In this document: positions 7,743 through 16,150 of the stretch, one piece after another
Layout of the letters: each line of letters starts with the position of its first letter
How positions within the stretch are numbered: the first letter of the stretch is position 1
Origin: JBMDXK01 sp048594375
GTDB taxonomy: Bacteria; Pseudomonadota; Alphaproteobacteria; Rhizobiales; Methylopilaceae
DNA: 41,340 bases
Assembly (NCBI GenBank): GCA_048594375.1
Contig: JBMDXK010000014.1
Coordinates: 1-41,340, forward strand
Reading direction: 5' to 3'
The notes under the pieces: model-generated
The model's database searches: none
What the model was told of the DNA's origin: nothing
The model's input: the letters and a program-made list of their open reading frames with translations, nothing else
Translations under genes and position numbers: made by a program

Positions 7743-7846
7743 TGGCTGAAATTGTCATGATTTGATTACTCTTGTTACATTTAGACTTTAGTATATAGTC
7801 TGATGTTTAAGGCAAGATCATGGCAAAATCTTTATTTTTCAATTCT

Positions 7847-9736
7847 TTAGAGTGAATTTCCTGTGGTGCGGTTGCGTGCCAGCAGGCTGAAATGCGAAGG
7901 AGTGGTGGGTGCGTTGCGTTTGCCGCCCGGCACCAGTTGCAGCACCACAGACCGTGAACGCTTACCGCCGGGAGGTGGGTTTTCGTTCATTGTTCCAGTG
8001 AGATGTGCAAAAGCGCTGATGGGCATAGGGGAGCCAAAAATATGGCCTTGCGCTTCACAGCACGCTTCGCCGGTAATAAATTCAAGTTGTGACCAGGTTT
8101 CCACGCCTTCGGCAATCACTGGCACGTTAAAATCAGTGCCGAGGTTGGCCATGGCGCGTACCAGCGTTTCCGCTTTTGGTGATTTGCCCAGACCGCTGAT
8201 AAAGGAACGGTCAATCTTGATTCTGTCCACGGGGAAGCTTTGCAGGCTGGCAAGAGATGAATAGCCCGTGCCAAAATCATCGATAGCAATGGTGGTGCCA
8301 AGTGCTTTGAGCTGTTGCAACACTTCTGCGGCACGTTCAGGAGCGTTAATCAGAACGGCTTCCTTGATTTCTAGTTCCAGACGGCACGCTTCAAGGCCGG
8401 AAGTCAGCAGGGCTTTGCGTACAATGTTCGGCAGATCGCCATGCAGGAATTGCGCCATAGATAAATTGATGGAAATGCGCAGCTTATTGCCCCAGCTTGC
8501 GGCTTCGCGGCACGCTTCATTCAGCACCCATTGGCCGAGCGGCAGAATTGCACCCATTTCTTCGGCCAGCGGAATAAAGGTGCTGGGCTGAATTTCGCCT
8601 AATGTGGGGTGTTCCCAGCGCATCAGCGCTTCAAAACCTACCACCTGACCGCGTGTAAGTTCGGTCATGGGCTGGTAGCGCAGCACAATCTGGTCGTTTT
8701 CAAGAGCTGCCAGCAAATCCTGCCCCAAGGCATGGCGTTGGCGCATCCGGCGATCCATGTTTGGTTCAAACATCCGGTAAGTGCAGCGGCCTTCTTCTTT
8801 GGCGCGATACAGCGCCAGATCGGCGTTGCTGAGCAGTGTTTCCATATCGGTACCATCGCGCGGGCTGCACACAATGCCGATGCTCAGGCCGGTGATGGCG
8901 CTGGTGCCATCCAGATCAATGGGTTTGCGCAAGGCAACAATCAGTTTTTCAGCCAGAGCGCGTGCGGTGTTTTCAGGATCCAGTGAAGGGTGCAGAATGG
9001 CAAATTCATCGCCGCCCAAGCGCGCTACAAGATCATTTTCGCCCACGCAAGCGCGAAAGCGTCTGGCAACTTCCTGCAACAGCTTGTCACCCGCGGCATG
9101 GCCAAAGACATCGTTTACCTGCTTGAAGCGATCCAGATCCAGGCACAAGACGGCAAATTGCATGGCGCAGACTTGTGACTGGGTGATTTTTTCCTCCAGC
9201 CGTTCATGGAAGACCACGCGGTTGCTCAGGCGTGTCAGCGGATCATGGTGTGCTAAAAAGGCAATCCGGGCTTCGGCCTGTTTGCGCTCGCGTATGTCGC
9301 GCACTGTGAACACGCGGCGTTTCTGCCCCATGAATACCATATCCCGTTGCACAATCTCTGTGGCGATGGCCATTTCCGCAGTGCTCACAATATCCGCTTC
9401 GATCCGCATATTGTTTTCAAGCGCGTTCAGCAATGCAGGTTCTGCCAGATGTGCTGAAAAACGGGTTGCTACAAGGTTGGCGGGTGTAGAGCCTACAAGT
9501 TCCGCAAAGCTGGTGTTGCACGCCAGAATACGATCGGAATCACAAATGACAATGCCTTCAAGAGCGGCATCGGCCAATTCTTTCATGCTGCGCGCTTCTT
9601 GCGCCATGCGGCGGGCAATAATCTTGCGCATGACTCCCCAGACAAGGCCGAGGCACAGCACACCACACACAGCTGTAAGAGCCAGCATGAAAAAGCCGGA
9701 AATGCTTATTGCGTCCATCATACCAATACCACTCAT
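7847..9736 (-). CDS. Membrane-anchored PAS-GGDEF-EAL protein (cyclic-di-GMP turnover)
   Basis: A 629-residue signalling protein for making and/or degrading cyclic di-GMP. Order: one N-terminal membrane helix (about 11-36), a PAS sensor (about 50-150), GGDEF (about 160-325) and EAL (about 345-585), then a basic, proline-containing tail. The cyclase signature RLGGDEF (GGDEF at 241-245) is intact. The product-inhibition site RxxD is absent: the four residues before LVA are GEND. The phosphodiesterase residues look intact: EAL at 369-371, ELEIKE, DDFGTGYSSL (486-495), KIDRSF and AEGVET. Both activities are therefore possible. The start could be M1 or M6/M7 (MSGIGMMDAI); no strong ribosome site decides it. 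The gene stands alone, with 346 bp of non-coding DNA upstream. Confidence 0.93.
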   Translation of the reverse strand: MSGIGMMDAISISGFFMLALTAVCGVLCLGLVWGVMRKIIARRMAQEARSMKELADAALEGIVICDSDRILACNTSFAELVGSTPANLVATRFSAHLAEPALLNALENNMRIEADIVSTAEMAIATEIVQRDMVFMGQKRRVFTVRDIRERKQAEARIAFLAHHDPLTRLSNRVVFHERLEEKITQSQVCAMQFAVLCLDLDRFKQVNDVFGHAAGDKLLQEVARRFRACVGENDLVARLGGDEFAILHPSLDPENTARALAEKLIVALRKPIDLDGTSAITGLSIGIVCSPRDGTDMETLLSNADLALYRAKEEGRCTYRMFEPNMDRRMRQRHALGQDLLAALENDQIVLRYQPMTELTRGQVVGFEALMRWEHPTLGEIQPSTFIPLAEEMGAILPLGQWVLNEACREAASWGNKLRISINLSMAQFLHGDLPNIVRKALLTSGLEACRLELEIKEAVLINAPERAAEVLQQLKALGTTIAIDDFGTGYSSLASLQSFPVDRIKIDRSFISGLGKSPKAETLVRAMANLGTDFNVPVIAEGVETWSQLEFITGEACCEAQGHIFGSPMPISAFAHLTGTMNENPPPGGKRSRSVVLQLVPGGKRNAPTTPSHFSLLARNRTTGNSL

Positions 9737-10082
9737 GACTCAACTCATGATTAGAGGCGTTCTGTGAGCCTGCCATTGTGCTAGCTTCTTTTGCCGCAGA
9801 GGCTTTGAGAAACTGGCTCGTTAATATTAGGCCTTCGTCTTAATTCTTTTGAACACTTCTAATCGCACATTAATGGAATAAGTGAACCTGCAAAGTGTTT
9901 ACGAAGTGTTAAGGTTAACGTCTTTCAACAGGATAACCTATTGAATTTTGTAATTTATCCCCAGCGCTGTTTAGAAATAAAATAACAAAAAACACTAAAA
10001 TCTGCTTGGGATGAATATTAACGGATGTGTAAATATGAGACACATTAGGGCGAAAAAGCTTCATAAATGAGTCGTTTTCGCG
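9737..10082. other. Non-coding gap upstream of the GGDEF-EAL gene
   Basis: No gene is supported here. It is AT-rich and must contain the promoter of the leftward GGDEF-EAL gene. TTAA and GTTAAC half-sites occur (for example near 9910-9920), but no TTAA-N7-TTAA pair was found. The hairpin next to the methyltransferase stop is listed separately. Confidence 0.5.
10050..10081 (-). terminator. Possible hairpin terminator after the TrmA/RlmD-type gene
   Basis: GCGAAAA (10050-10056) and TTTTCGC (10075-10081) are complementary, and an inner TTCAT/ATGAG pair with one wobble extends the hairpin. It starts immediately past the TGA of the leftward gene at 10083. The stem has internal mismatches, so this is a weak call. 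Confidence 0.35.
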
Positions 10083-11312
10083 TCAGCGGGAAAGAATCGC
10101 CACGGTCTCTATATGGCTGCTCTGCCAGAATTGATCGACCGGAACAATTTTTTGAATGCGGAAGCCGCCATTGGTGAGGACATGCAGATCGCGCGCAAGG
10201 GTGGTGGGGTTGCACGATACCGCAACCAGCTTTTTCACTTTAGAACGCGCCAGTTCATGCACTTGCGCCAGAGCGCCAGCGCGGGGTGGATCAAAGACCA
10301 CGGCATCAAAGCGGTTCAGCTCTTGTGGAACCAAGGGAGTTTTGAACAGATCGCGGGGTTCTGTGGTGATGGTTTTGAGTTTTTGCGCGTGACGCCAGCC
10401 CAGCTCCAGAGCTTGCAGGGCGGTTTTATCGCTTTCCACAGCGTGAACCTGATAATGCCGTGCAAGCCGCAAGGCAAAAGTTCCCATGCCTGCAAAGAGG
10501 TCTGCAACTTTCTTTGCCTTGCCAATGCCTTCCACAACCAGATTTGCCAGAATATCTTCACCGGCCTGGGTGGCTTGGGTAAAGCTGCCCGGAGGAAGCG
10601 GTACAGCAATGCCATCCATCAGTATGCGTGGCAGCGTGCTGTGCGCCAGAACCTGCCCATGCAAGGAAAGGCGAGCAAGATTGAGTTCGGTGGAAAGCTG
10701 GATCAACTTGCGTTCCAGCGTGCTGTCCAGCTTGCCCGTACCGCGCAGATCAATATCAAGGCCATCAGCAGTCCATGTGGCTTGGGCATCAATGGGTTTT
10801 TGGGTGGATGTGAGTGATTTTGCCAGTGCTTTAACAGTTTTGACAACTCCGCCGAGTTCCGGCACCAGCAGAGGGCAGCCGGTTTCTTCAAGGTCAATCA
10901 CTTCATGGCTACCGGCGCGTGTAAAGCCGACGCGCAATGCCTGATCGTGTGGTGAACGGCGCGCGTGAAGTGTTACGCGGCGGCGGCCATGGCCATGAGC
11001 AATCATGCACGGCTCGACCGGCGCATCAATGCCTTCCTGTTTGAGCACCTCCACCACCAGATTGCGCTTCCATTCTGCATACAGTGTTTCCGGCATGTGC
11101 TGGCCAACGCAGCCGCCACAATGGGTAAAATGCACACAGAACGGTTTTGCGCGGTCAGAAGCTGTTTTTACAAACCGCAAGGCGCCATCTTCAACGGCTA
11201 CCTCTTCGCCGGGCAGCGTATAAGCAAATGCGCGCACATCGGGTGGGGCAGTGAGGCCTTCGCCCTTGGTGCCAAGGCGGGAGATGGTGAAGGTGTCTGC
11301 GGGTGTATTCAA
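10083..11312 (-). CDS. TrmA/RlmD-family RNA (uracil-C5)-methyltransferase with Fe-S cluster site
   Basis: A 409-residue SAM-dependent methyltransferase of the TrmA/RlmC/RlmD family, which methylates C5 of uracil in rRNA or tRNA. An N-terminal TRAM-like segment (about 1-55) precedes a 4Fe-4S site: Cys59, Cys65, Cys68 (CVHFTHCGGC) and Cys146 (ETGCPLL). The Rossmann motif DLFAGMGTFALRLA (271-284) binds SAM. FDPPRAG and the nucleophile Cys367 in AVSCNPTTLARDL complete the active site. The Fe-S cysteines favour an RlmD/RlmC-like rRNA enzyme, but the exact target base cannot be read from sequence. It overlaps the upstream tlyA stop by 4 bp, so the two RNA-modifying genes form one operon. Confidence 0.92.
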   Translation of the reverse strand: MNTPADTFTISRLGTKGEGLTAPPDVRAFAYTLPGEEVAVEDGALRFVKTASDRAKPFCVHFTHCGGCVGQHMPETLYAEWKRNLVVEVLKQEGIDAPVEPCMIAHGHGRRRVTLHARRSPHDQALRVGFTRAGSHEVIDLEETGCPLLVPELGGVVKTVKALAKSLTSTQKPIDAQATWTADGLDIDLRGTGKLDSTLERKLIQLSTELNLARLSLHGQVLAHSTLPRILMDGIAVPLPPGSFTQATQAGEDILANLVVEGIGKAKKVADLFAGMGTFALRLARHYQVHAVESDKTALQALELGWRHAQKLKTITTEPRDLFKTPLVPQELNRFDAVVFDPPRAGALAQVHELARSKVKKLVAVSCNPTTLARDLHVLTNGGFRIQKIVPVDQFWQSSHIETVAILSR

Positions 11313-12034
11313 CGGTATGCCCCTAACAAAAATTCCTGATTACCATCGGTGCCGGTAATCGGGCTGGGACACAAATCCAGAATTGTCCAGCCCCGTTCTT
11401 GTATCTGTTTGGCAATGCGATCACAAGCGGCCTGTTGTGCTTCACAATCGCGCACAATGCCGCCTTTGCCAATGTTTTCGCGCCCTACTTCAAATTGCGG
11501 TTTAATCAGCGTAATCAGGTGCGCTTTTTCCGCAGCCAGCGGCAGAATGTGCGGCAAAATAAGTCCGATAGAAATAAAACTGGCATCGCACACAATAAGC
11601 TGTGGCGGCTTTTGCAGCATGTCTGCGGTGAGCCTGCGGGCGTCTGTCCCTTCATGCAGGGTGATGCGTGGATCTTGCGCAAGGCGTGGATGCATCTGGC
11701 CGGTGCCGACATCGACCGCTATAATATGTGCGGCATTCCGTGACAGCAGTACATCGCAAAATCCCCCTGTGGAAGAGCCAATATCAAGGCAATGTCTGTC
11801 TGCGGGATCAATGCCAAATACATGCAGTGCTTTTTCCAGCTTCACACCACCGCGCGAAACCCAAGGGTAGGGCGCTTCGGCCTGAATAACAGCATTAGCG
11901 GCGATTTTCTCGGAAGCTTTGGCAACAATTTTGCCGTTGGCTTTCACCAGCCCAAGGCTGATTGCCTCCTGAGCCTTGGCGCGGCTGTCATAAAATCCGC
12001 GTTCACTGAGAAAAATATCGGCGCGTTGGCTCAT
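11309..12034 (-). CDS. tlyA: TlyA-family rRNA 2'-O-methyltransferase
   Basis: A 241-residue protein with an N-terminal S4 RNA-binding domain (about 1-65; RADIFLSERGFYDSRAKAQE, SRGGVKLEKAL) followed by an FtsJ-like SAM methyltransferase (LDIGSSTGGFCDVLL, about 84-98; AVDVGTGQMHP; IVCDASFISI; LIKPQFEVG). This is the TlyA layout; TlyA proteins 2'-O-methylate 16S/23S rRNA cytidines and were earlier annotated as haemolysins. The ATG at 12032-12034 is the only good start. It is the first gene of a two-gene leftward operon with the TrmA/RlmD-type gene (4-bp overlap). It diverges from purL across 175 bp that must hold both promoters. Confidence 0.93.
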   Translation of the reverse strand: MSQRADIFLSERGFYDSRAKAQEAISLGLVKANGKIVAKASEKIAANAVIQAEAPYPWVSRGGVKLEKALHVFGIDPADRHCLDIGSSTGGFCDVLLSRNAAHIIAVDVGTGQMHPRLAQDPRITLHEGTDARRLTADMLQKPPQLIVCDASFISIGLILPHILPLAAEKAHLITLIKPQFEVGRENIGKGGIVRDCEAQQAACDRIAKQIQERGWTILDLCPSPITGTDGNQEFLLGAYR

Positions 12035-12209
12035 GGCGTGGGTTCGTTGCTTACTTTATTCAAGCCCTGTGTTTAGCGTCTCCAGATGAGAATGCAAGCT
12101 TTTTGCCGTTTTTATCGGGAAAGGCAGGAGTTAATTCTTGCACATTGCGCCTGAGGCGGCTATTGCAGAGGGTAATTGAGAGTTTGTTTCCAGCCTGAAG
12201 TGACGCCCC

Positions 12210-14417
12210 ATGTCCCAAAGCCCTGCAATTACCCCTGAACTCGTTGCCCAACACGGCCTGAAGCCCGATGAATACCAACGGATTCTGGATCTGATTGGCC
12301 GCACTCCCTCCCTTACGGAATTGGGCATCTTTTCGGCCATGTGGAACGAGCATTGCTCCTACAAATCCTCCCGTCTGCATCTGAAAGGTCTGCCGACATC
12401 CGCACCTTGGGTGATTCAAGGGCCGGGCGAAAACGCTGGTGTGGTGGATATTGGCGATGGCGATGCGGTGGTTTTCAAAATGGAGAGCCACAATCATCCT
12501 TCTTTTATCGAGCCTTATCAGGGGGCAGCAACCGGCGTTGGCGGTATTTTGCGCGATGTGTTCACCATGGGCGCGCGTCCTGTTGCGGCGCTCAATGCGC
12601 TGCGTTTCGGTGAGCCGGAAAACGCCCGTACGCGGCATCTGGTATCCGGTGTTGTGGCGGGTATTGGTGGCTATGGCAATGCGTTCGGCGTGCCAACCGT
12701 GGGCGGGCTGACTGGATTCCACAAACGTTACAACGGCAATATTTTGGTGAACGCCATGGCGGTGGGTCTGGCAAAGGCCGATCAGATTTTTTATGCGGCG
12801 GCTGCTGGCGTGGGTAACCCGATTGTTTATCTGGGTTCCAAAACGGGGCGCGATGGTATTCATGGCGCAACGATGGCGTCGGCTGAATTTGATGATGCGT
12901 CCGAAGAAAAACGCCCCACTGTTCAGGTGGGTGACCCATTTGCCGAAAAGCTGCTGCTGGAAGCGTGCCTTGAGCTGATGAAAACCGGTTCGGTGATTGC
13001 CATTCAGGATATGGGCGCGGCGGGTCTCACCTGTTCTGCGGTGGAAATGGGCGCTAAGGGTAACCTTGGCGTTGAGCTGCACCTTGAAAATGTGCCGACC
13101 CGTGAAGCAGGCATGACCGCTTATGAGATGATGCTTTCCGAAAGTCAGGAACGCATGTTGATGGTGCTTGATCCCGCCAAGGAAAAAGAAGCAGAAGCGG
13201 TTTTCCGCAAGTGGGGTCTGGATTTTGCGATTATCGGTTACACCACCGATACTTTGCGCTTTGTGGTAAAACACCATGGCGAAGTCATGGCTGATCTGCC
13301 CATTAAAGAGCTGGGCGATGAAGCGCCGCTCTATGACCGGCCATGGGTGAAAACCGAGCCGAAAGCCGTGATTGCTGCGGAATCTGTCGCTGCGCCCAAG
13401 AGCAACGCCGATGCGTTATCACGCATCATCGGTTCGCCGGATATGGCTTCCCGCCGCTGGATCTGGGAGCAATACGATCACCTTATTCTGGGCAATACCA
13501 TGATCCGTCCCGGCGGTGATGCGGCTGTGGTGCGTGTGGGCGATGGACCAAAAGGCATTGCCATGACCGCTGATGTTAATCCGCGTTATTGCGAAGCGGA
13601 TCCCGTGGAAGGTGGCAAACAGGCGGTTGCGGAAACATGGCGCAACCTTGTGGCCACGGGTGCGCGTCCTTTGGCCATTACCGACAACCTGAACTTCGGT
13701 AACCCGGAGCGCCCAGAAATCATGGGGCAACTGGTAGGCTGTTTGCAGGGTATCGGCCAGGCATGTCTGGCGCTGGATTATCCCGTCGTGTCCGGCAACG
13801 TCTCGCTCTACAATGAAACCAATGGACAATCCATTTTGCCAACCCCCACCATTGGCGGCGTTGGTGTGGTGGATGATGTGAATACAATCACCACCGTTGC
13901 GCTGAAAAATGACGGCGATCGTCTGGTGCTGGTGGGTGATACAAACGGCTGGCTGGGTTGCTCGGTCTATCTGCAAGTGATGGAAGGCCGTGAAGAAGGC
14001 GCACCACCGCCGGTGGATCTGGCCGTTGAGCGCAAGAACGGTGAATTTGTACGCCAGCAGATTCTGAACGGTACAGCCAACGCGGTGCATGATCTGGCAG
14101 AAGGCGGTTTGGCGCTAGCGGTGGCTGAAATGGCGTTGGCTGGCAACAAGGGTGTGGTGCTGGAAGCGGCAAACGGTTCTGTGCCGCTGCACGCATGGCT
14201 GTTTGGTGAAGATCAAGCGCGCTATCTGGTTGCTGTTTCGGCACACGATGCCGATGCCTTCGTTCAGGCGGCTCACGTTGCCGGTGTACCTGCGCAGATC
14301 GTTGGTACAGTGGGTGGTGATAGCGTGAAGCTTGGCAATGAAGCGCCCATCACTCTTGCTGAACTGCGTCAGACCCATGAGGCATGGCTGCCGCATTACA
14401 TGGCCGCGCAAGCTTAA
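12210..14417 (+). CDS. purL: Phosphoribosylformylglycinamidine synthase subunit PurL (small type)
   Basis: PurL is the ATP-using synthetase subunit of FGAM synthase and works with PurQ (glutaminase) and PurS; both partners are encoded at 39.9-40.9 kb here. The 735-residue length is typical of the small PurL. Recognisable segments are SAMWNEHCSYKSSR (active-site His and Arg/Lys), GPGENAGVVDIGDG, KMESHNHPSFIEPYQGAATG, and in the second half NTMIRPGGDAAVVRV and GNVSLYNE. The ATG at 12210 has a weak ribosome site (GAAGTGA). It is followed by bolA and grxD, a conserved alphaproteobacterial trio. Confidence 0.97.
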   Translation: MSQSPAITPELVAQHGLKPDEYQRILDLIGRTPSLTELGIFSAMWNEHCSYKSSRLHLKGLPTSAPWVIQGPGENAGVVDIGDGDAVVFKMESHNHPSFIEPYQGAATGVGGILRDVFTMGARPVAALNALRFGEPENARTRHLVSGVVAGIGGYGNAFGVPTVGGLTGFHKRYNGNILVNAMAVGLAKADQIFYAAAAGVGNPIVYLGSKTGRDGIHGATMASAEFDDASEEKRPTVQVGDPFAEKLLLEACLELMKTGSVIAIQDMGAAGLTCSAVEMGAKGNLGVELHLENVPTREAGMTAYEMMLSESQERMLMVLDPAKEKEAEAVFRKWGLDFAIIGYTTDTLRFVVKHHGEVMADLPIKELGDEAPLYDRPWVKTEPKAVIAAESVAAPKSNADALSRIIGSPDMASRRWIWEQYDHLILGNTMIRPGGDAAVVRVGDGPKGIAMTADVNPRYCEADPVEGGKQAVAETWRNLVATGARPLAITDNLNFGNPERPEIMGQLVGCLQGIGQACLALDYPVVSGNVSLYNETNGQSILPTPTIGGVGVVDDVNTITTVALKNDGDRLVLVGDTNGWLGCSVYLQVMEGREEGAPPPVDLAVERKNGEFVRQQILNGTANAVHDLAEGGLALAVAEMALAGNKGVVLEAANGSVPLHAWLFGEDQARYLVAVSAHDADAFVQAAHVAGVPAQIVGTVGGDSVKLGNEAPITLAELRQTHEAWLPHYMAAQA

Positions 14418-14438
14418 AATATTAGGAGAAAATTTCCC

Positions 14439-14672
14439 ATGGCGATGGATGCAGGTGAAATCGAACGGATGATTAAGGATGCGCTGCCGGATGCGGTGGT
14501 GACCATTAAAGATCTGGCCGGTGATGGCGATCATTATGCGGCTGTGGTAACGTCTGAAAGCTTTCGTGGCAAAAGCCGTGTGCAGCAGCATCAGATGGTG
14601 TATCAGGCTTTGCAAGGAAATATGGGCGGTGTCTTGCACGCTTTGGCCTTGCAAACAGCTGTTCCAGAATAA
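14439..14672 (+). CDS. BolA-family protein
   Basis: A 77-residue BolA/IbaG-type protein with the small alpha-beta fold. The segment DHYAAVVTSESFRGKSRVQQHQMVYQAL is the family core: the HYA region provides the His of the shared Fe-S site, and the FRGKSRVQQHQ stretch is the conserved helix-turn. BolA proteins bind monothiol glutaredoxins through a shared 2Fe-2S cluster and act in iron-sulfur trafficking. The next gene encodes exactly such a glutaredoxin. AGGAGA lies 9 nt before the ATG. The gap from purL is 21 bp and to grxD 44 bp, so a single transcript is likely. Confidence 0.95.
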   Translation: MAMDAGEIERMIKDALPDAVVTIKDLAGDGDHYAAVVTSESFRGKSRVQQHQMVYQALQGNMGGVLHALALQTAVPE

Positions 14673-14716
14673 ATATAAGACTTACGCGCTGTGTGGCGCA
14701 TTTAGAGGATAAGACC

Positions 14717-15049
14717 ATGAGCGTACAGGACGACATCCGCAGCACCATTGAAAACAATCCCGTTGTGCTGTTTATGAAAGGCACGCCGGATTTCCCAATG
14801 TGTGGTTTTTCTTCTCAGGTTGTCCAAATTCTGGATCATCTGGGCGTGACCTTTGAAGGCGTGAACGTGCTGGCCACCGATGAACTGCGCCAAGGCATTA
14901 AAGATTATTCTAATTGGCCCACCATACCGCAGCTTTACGTCAAAGGCGAATTTGTCGGCGGATGCGACATCGTGCGTGAAATGTTCCAAGCGGGTGAGTT
15001 GCAGGAATTATTGGCCAATAACGGTATCGCAGCCAACGCTGCACAATAA
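14717..15049 (+). CDS. grxD: Monothiol glutaredoxin Grx4-type
   Basis: A 110-residue monothiol glutaredoxin. The FMKGTPDFPMCGFSSQV segment contains the CGFS active site that ligates a bridging 2Fe-2S cluster. WPTIPQLYVKGEFVGGCDIV is the glutathione-binding and dimer region. The frame is open from a GTG at 14693, but I start at ATG 14717: GAGGA (14705-14709) sits 7 nt upstream and the protein then begins MSVQDDIRSTIENNPVV, as in the family. It partners with the preceding bolA in iron-sulfur delivery. The next orphan gene begins 74 bp downstream and looks unrelated. Confidence 0.97.
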   Translation: MSVQDDIRSTIENNPVVLFMKGTPDFPMCGFSSQVVQILDHLGVTFEGVNVLATDELRQGIKDYSNWPTIPQLYVKGEFVGGCDIVREMFQAGELQELLANNGIAANAAQ

Positions 15050-15123
15050 GATCACGCCGTATTTTCACACGGGAGCGCAGGCATGATAACGTAATCCCGC
15101 CTGCTCGCTATTAAGTATTTATT

Positions 15124-16038
15124 GTGTATTCCGAAGCGTTTATTTTTACGCATATCTTTAAAGACGATGCGTCTCAGAAAAGCGTTCCTTCATTTGAAGC
15201 AACGTTTGAAAAACATATTCAGCAGAATATGCCTTTGTATTCTGTGGCAAAAGCGGTGCGGGGCGGTTCGGCTGCTGTTTCTTCTGCACACCTGCGCGTG
15301 GCCACTCATGCCGTGGGCAGTCAGCGCCCGTATCTTGACGTTCCCATTACATTCACGCCACCGGCGGTCAAACCCGCCTTTCAAAATAGCTTATCGGAGT
15401 TTGATGTAACAGCAGATCCGGCGGGATGGTATGGCGATACCACGCATCCCAAAGATCATGATCCCCAATCATTCCGGTATATGGTACATGCGTTTCATGT
15501 TACGCAAAAAAAGCTGTCTGATGCTTTTGCTTCTAACGCGCAGCCTTATTTTTCAGGCCATGCGGTAAATAAAGATAATCTTTCTATCCAGATCAAAAAA
15601 ACGCATGGCTATTCAAGATTGGATGCATATTATAATCCTGAAAAGATAGGCACTTTATTGTCTTTGAGTACATCTGTTATCAATCAGGATAAGCGTAAAA
15701 CATACGGTAGCGCAGGTTTAATACTTCAGACAACGCATTCAAATATTATTGCAGCGCGTGGGGATGATTTATATGTTAACAATGCCAGCCGAGAGTCTGT
15801 TATGGAAGTTGCAAAGAAAGGGCGTTTGACGGCTTTTGATCTTTTGGCAGAGACCTCTTCGGATAGCATCAATGAAGTTCTCATTGGCGGGAATCCCATG
15901 CAGCTTGGGCCAATCCGTATTATGGGGATGTTTTATAAGGTTGATAAAGAGGGTCTGCCGCTTGACTCTCAAAACGCAGATCATTTTAAAGCGCTAGCTG
16001 AAAAATATGGGCTAACGGTTGTAGCAATCCCCGAATAA
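15124..16038 (+). CDS. Orphan protein with ADP-ribosyltransferase-like motifs; candidate secreted effector
   Basis: A 304-residue frame with no housekeeping domain, signal peptide or membrane helix. In-frame TAA at 15112 limits the start to GTG 15124 or a later codon such as ATG 15229; neither has a clear ribosome site. The C-terminal half resembles cholera/pertussis-type ADP-ribosyltransferases: Arg118 (SFRYMVHAF), a Ser-Thr-Ser at 182-184 (LLSLSTSVIN), a hydrophobic strand (GSAGLILQTTHSNIIAA), then NEVLIGGNP with Glu251 and PIRIMGMFYKVD. In cholera toxin the matching parts are Arg7, STS, the YIYVIATAP strand, and EQEVSALGGIP...IYGWYRV. Here the first Glu of the usual ExE is Ile249. The assignment is by eye only. 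Composition is more AT-rich than purL or purB. The N-terminal QQNMPLYSVAK loosely echoes other orphan proteins in the window. Confidence 0.6.
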   Translation: MYSEAFIFTHIFKDDASQKSVPSFEATFEKHIQQNMPLYSVAKAVRGGSAAVSSAHLRVATHAVGSQRPYLDVPITFTPPAVKPAFQNSLSEFDVTADPAGWYGDTTHPKDHDPQSFRYMVHAFHVTQKKLSDAFASNAQPYFSGHAVNKDNLSIQIKKTHGYSRLDAYYNPEKIGTLLSLSTSVINQDKRKTYGSAGLILQTTHSNIIAARGDDLYVNNASRESVMEVAKKGRLTAFDLLAETSSDSINEVLIGGNPMQLGPIRIMGMFYKVDKEGLPLDSQNADHFKALAEKYGLTVVAIPE

Positions 16039-16081
16039 TTATTTTTGATGTGTAGTCTAAAAAAACAAATAATGCAAATGT

Positions 16082-16118
16082 CATACAGAACAGCATAATA
16101 ATTTTTCTATTCTGTATG
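16082..16118. terminator. Possible bidirectional hairpin between convergent orphan genes
   Basis: CATACAGAA (16082-16090) and its exact complement TTCTGTATG (16110-16118) flank a 19-nt AT-rich loop between the stops of the 15124-16038 and 16151-16927 genes. The loop is long and the T-run short, so the call is tentative. Confidence 0.4.
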
Positions 16119-16150
16119 GTTTAATGCAATAAAAATTCATATTTTCATGA

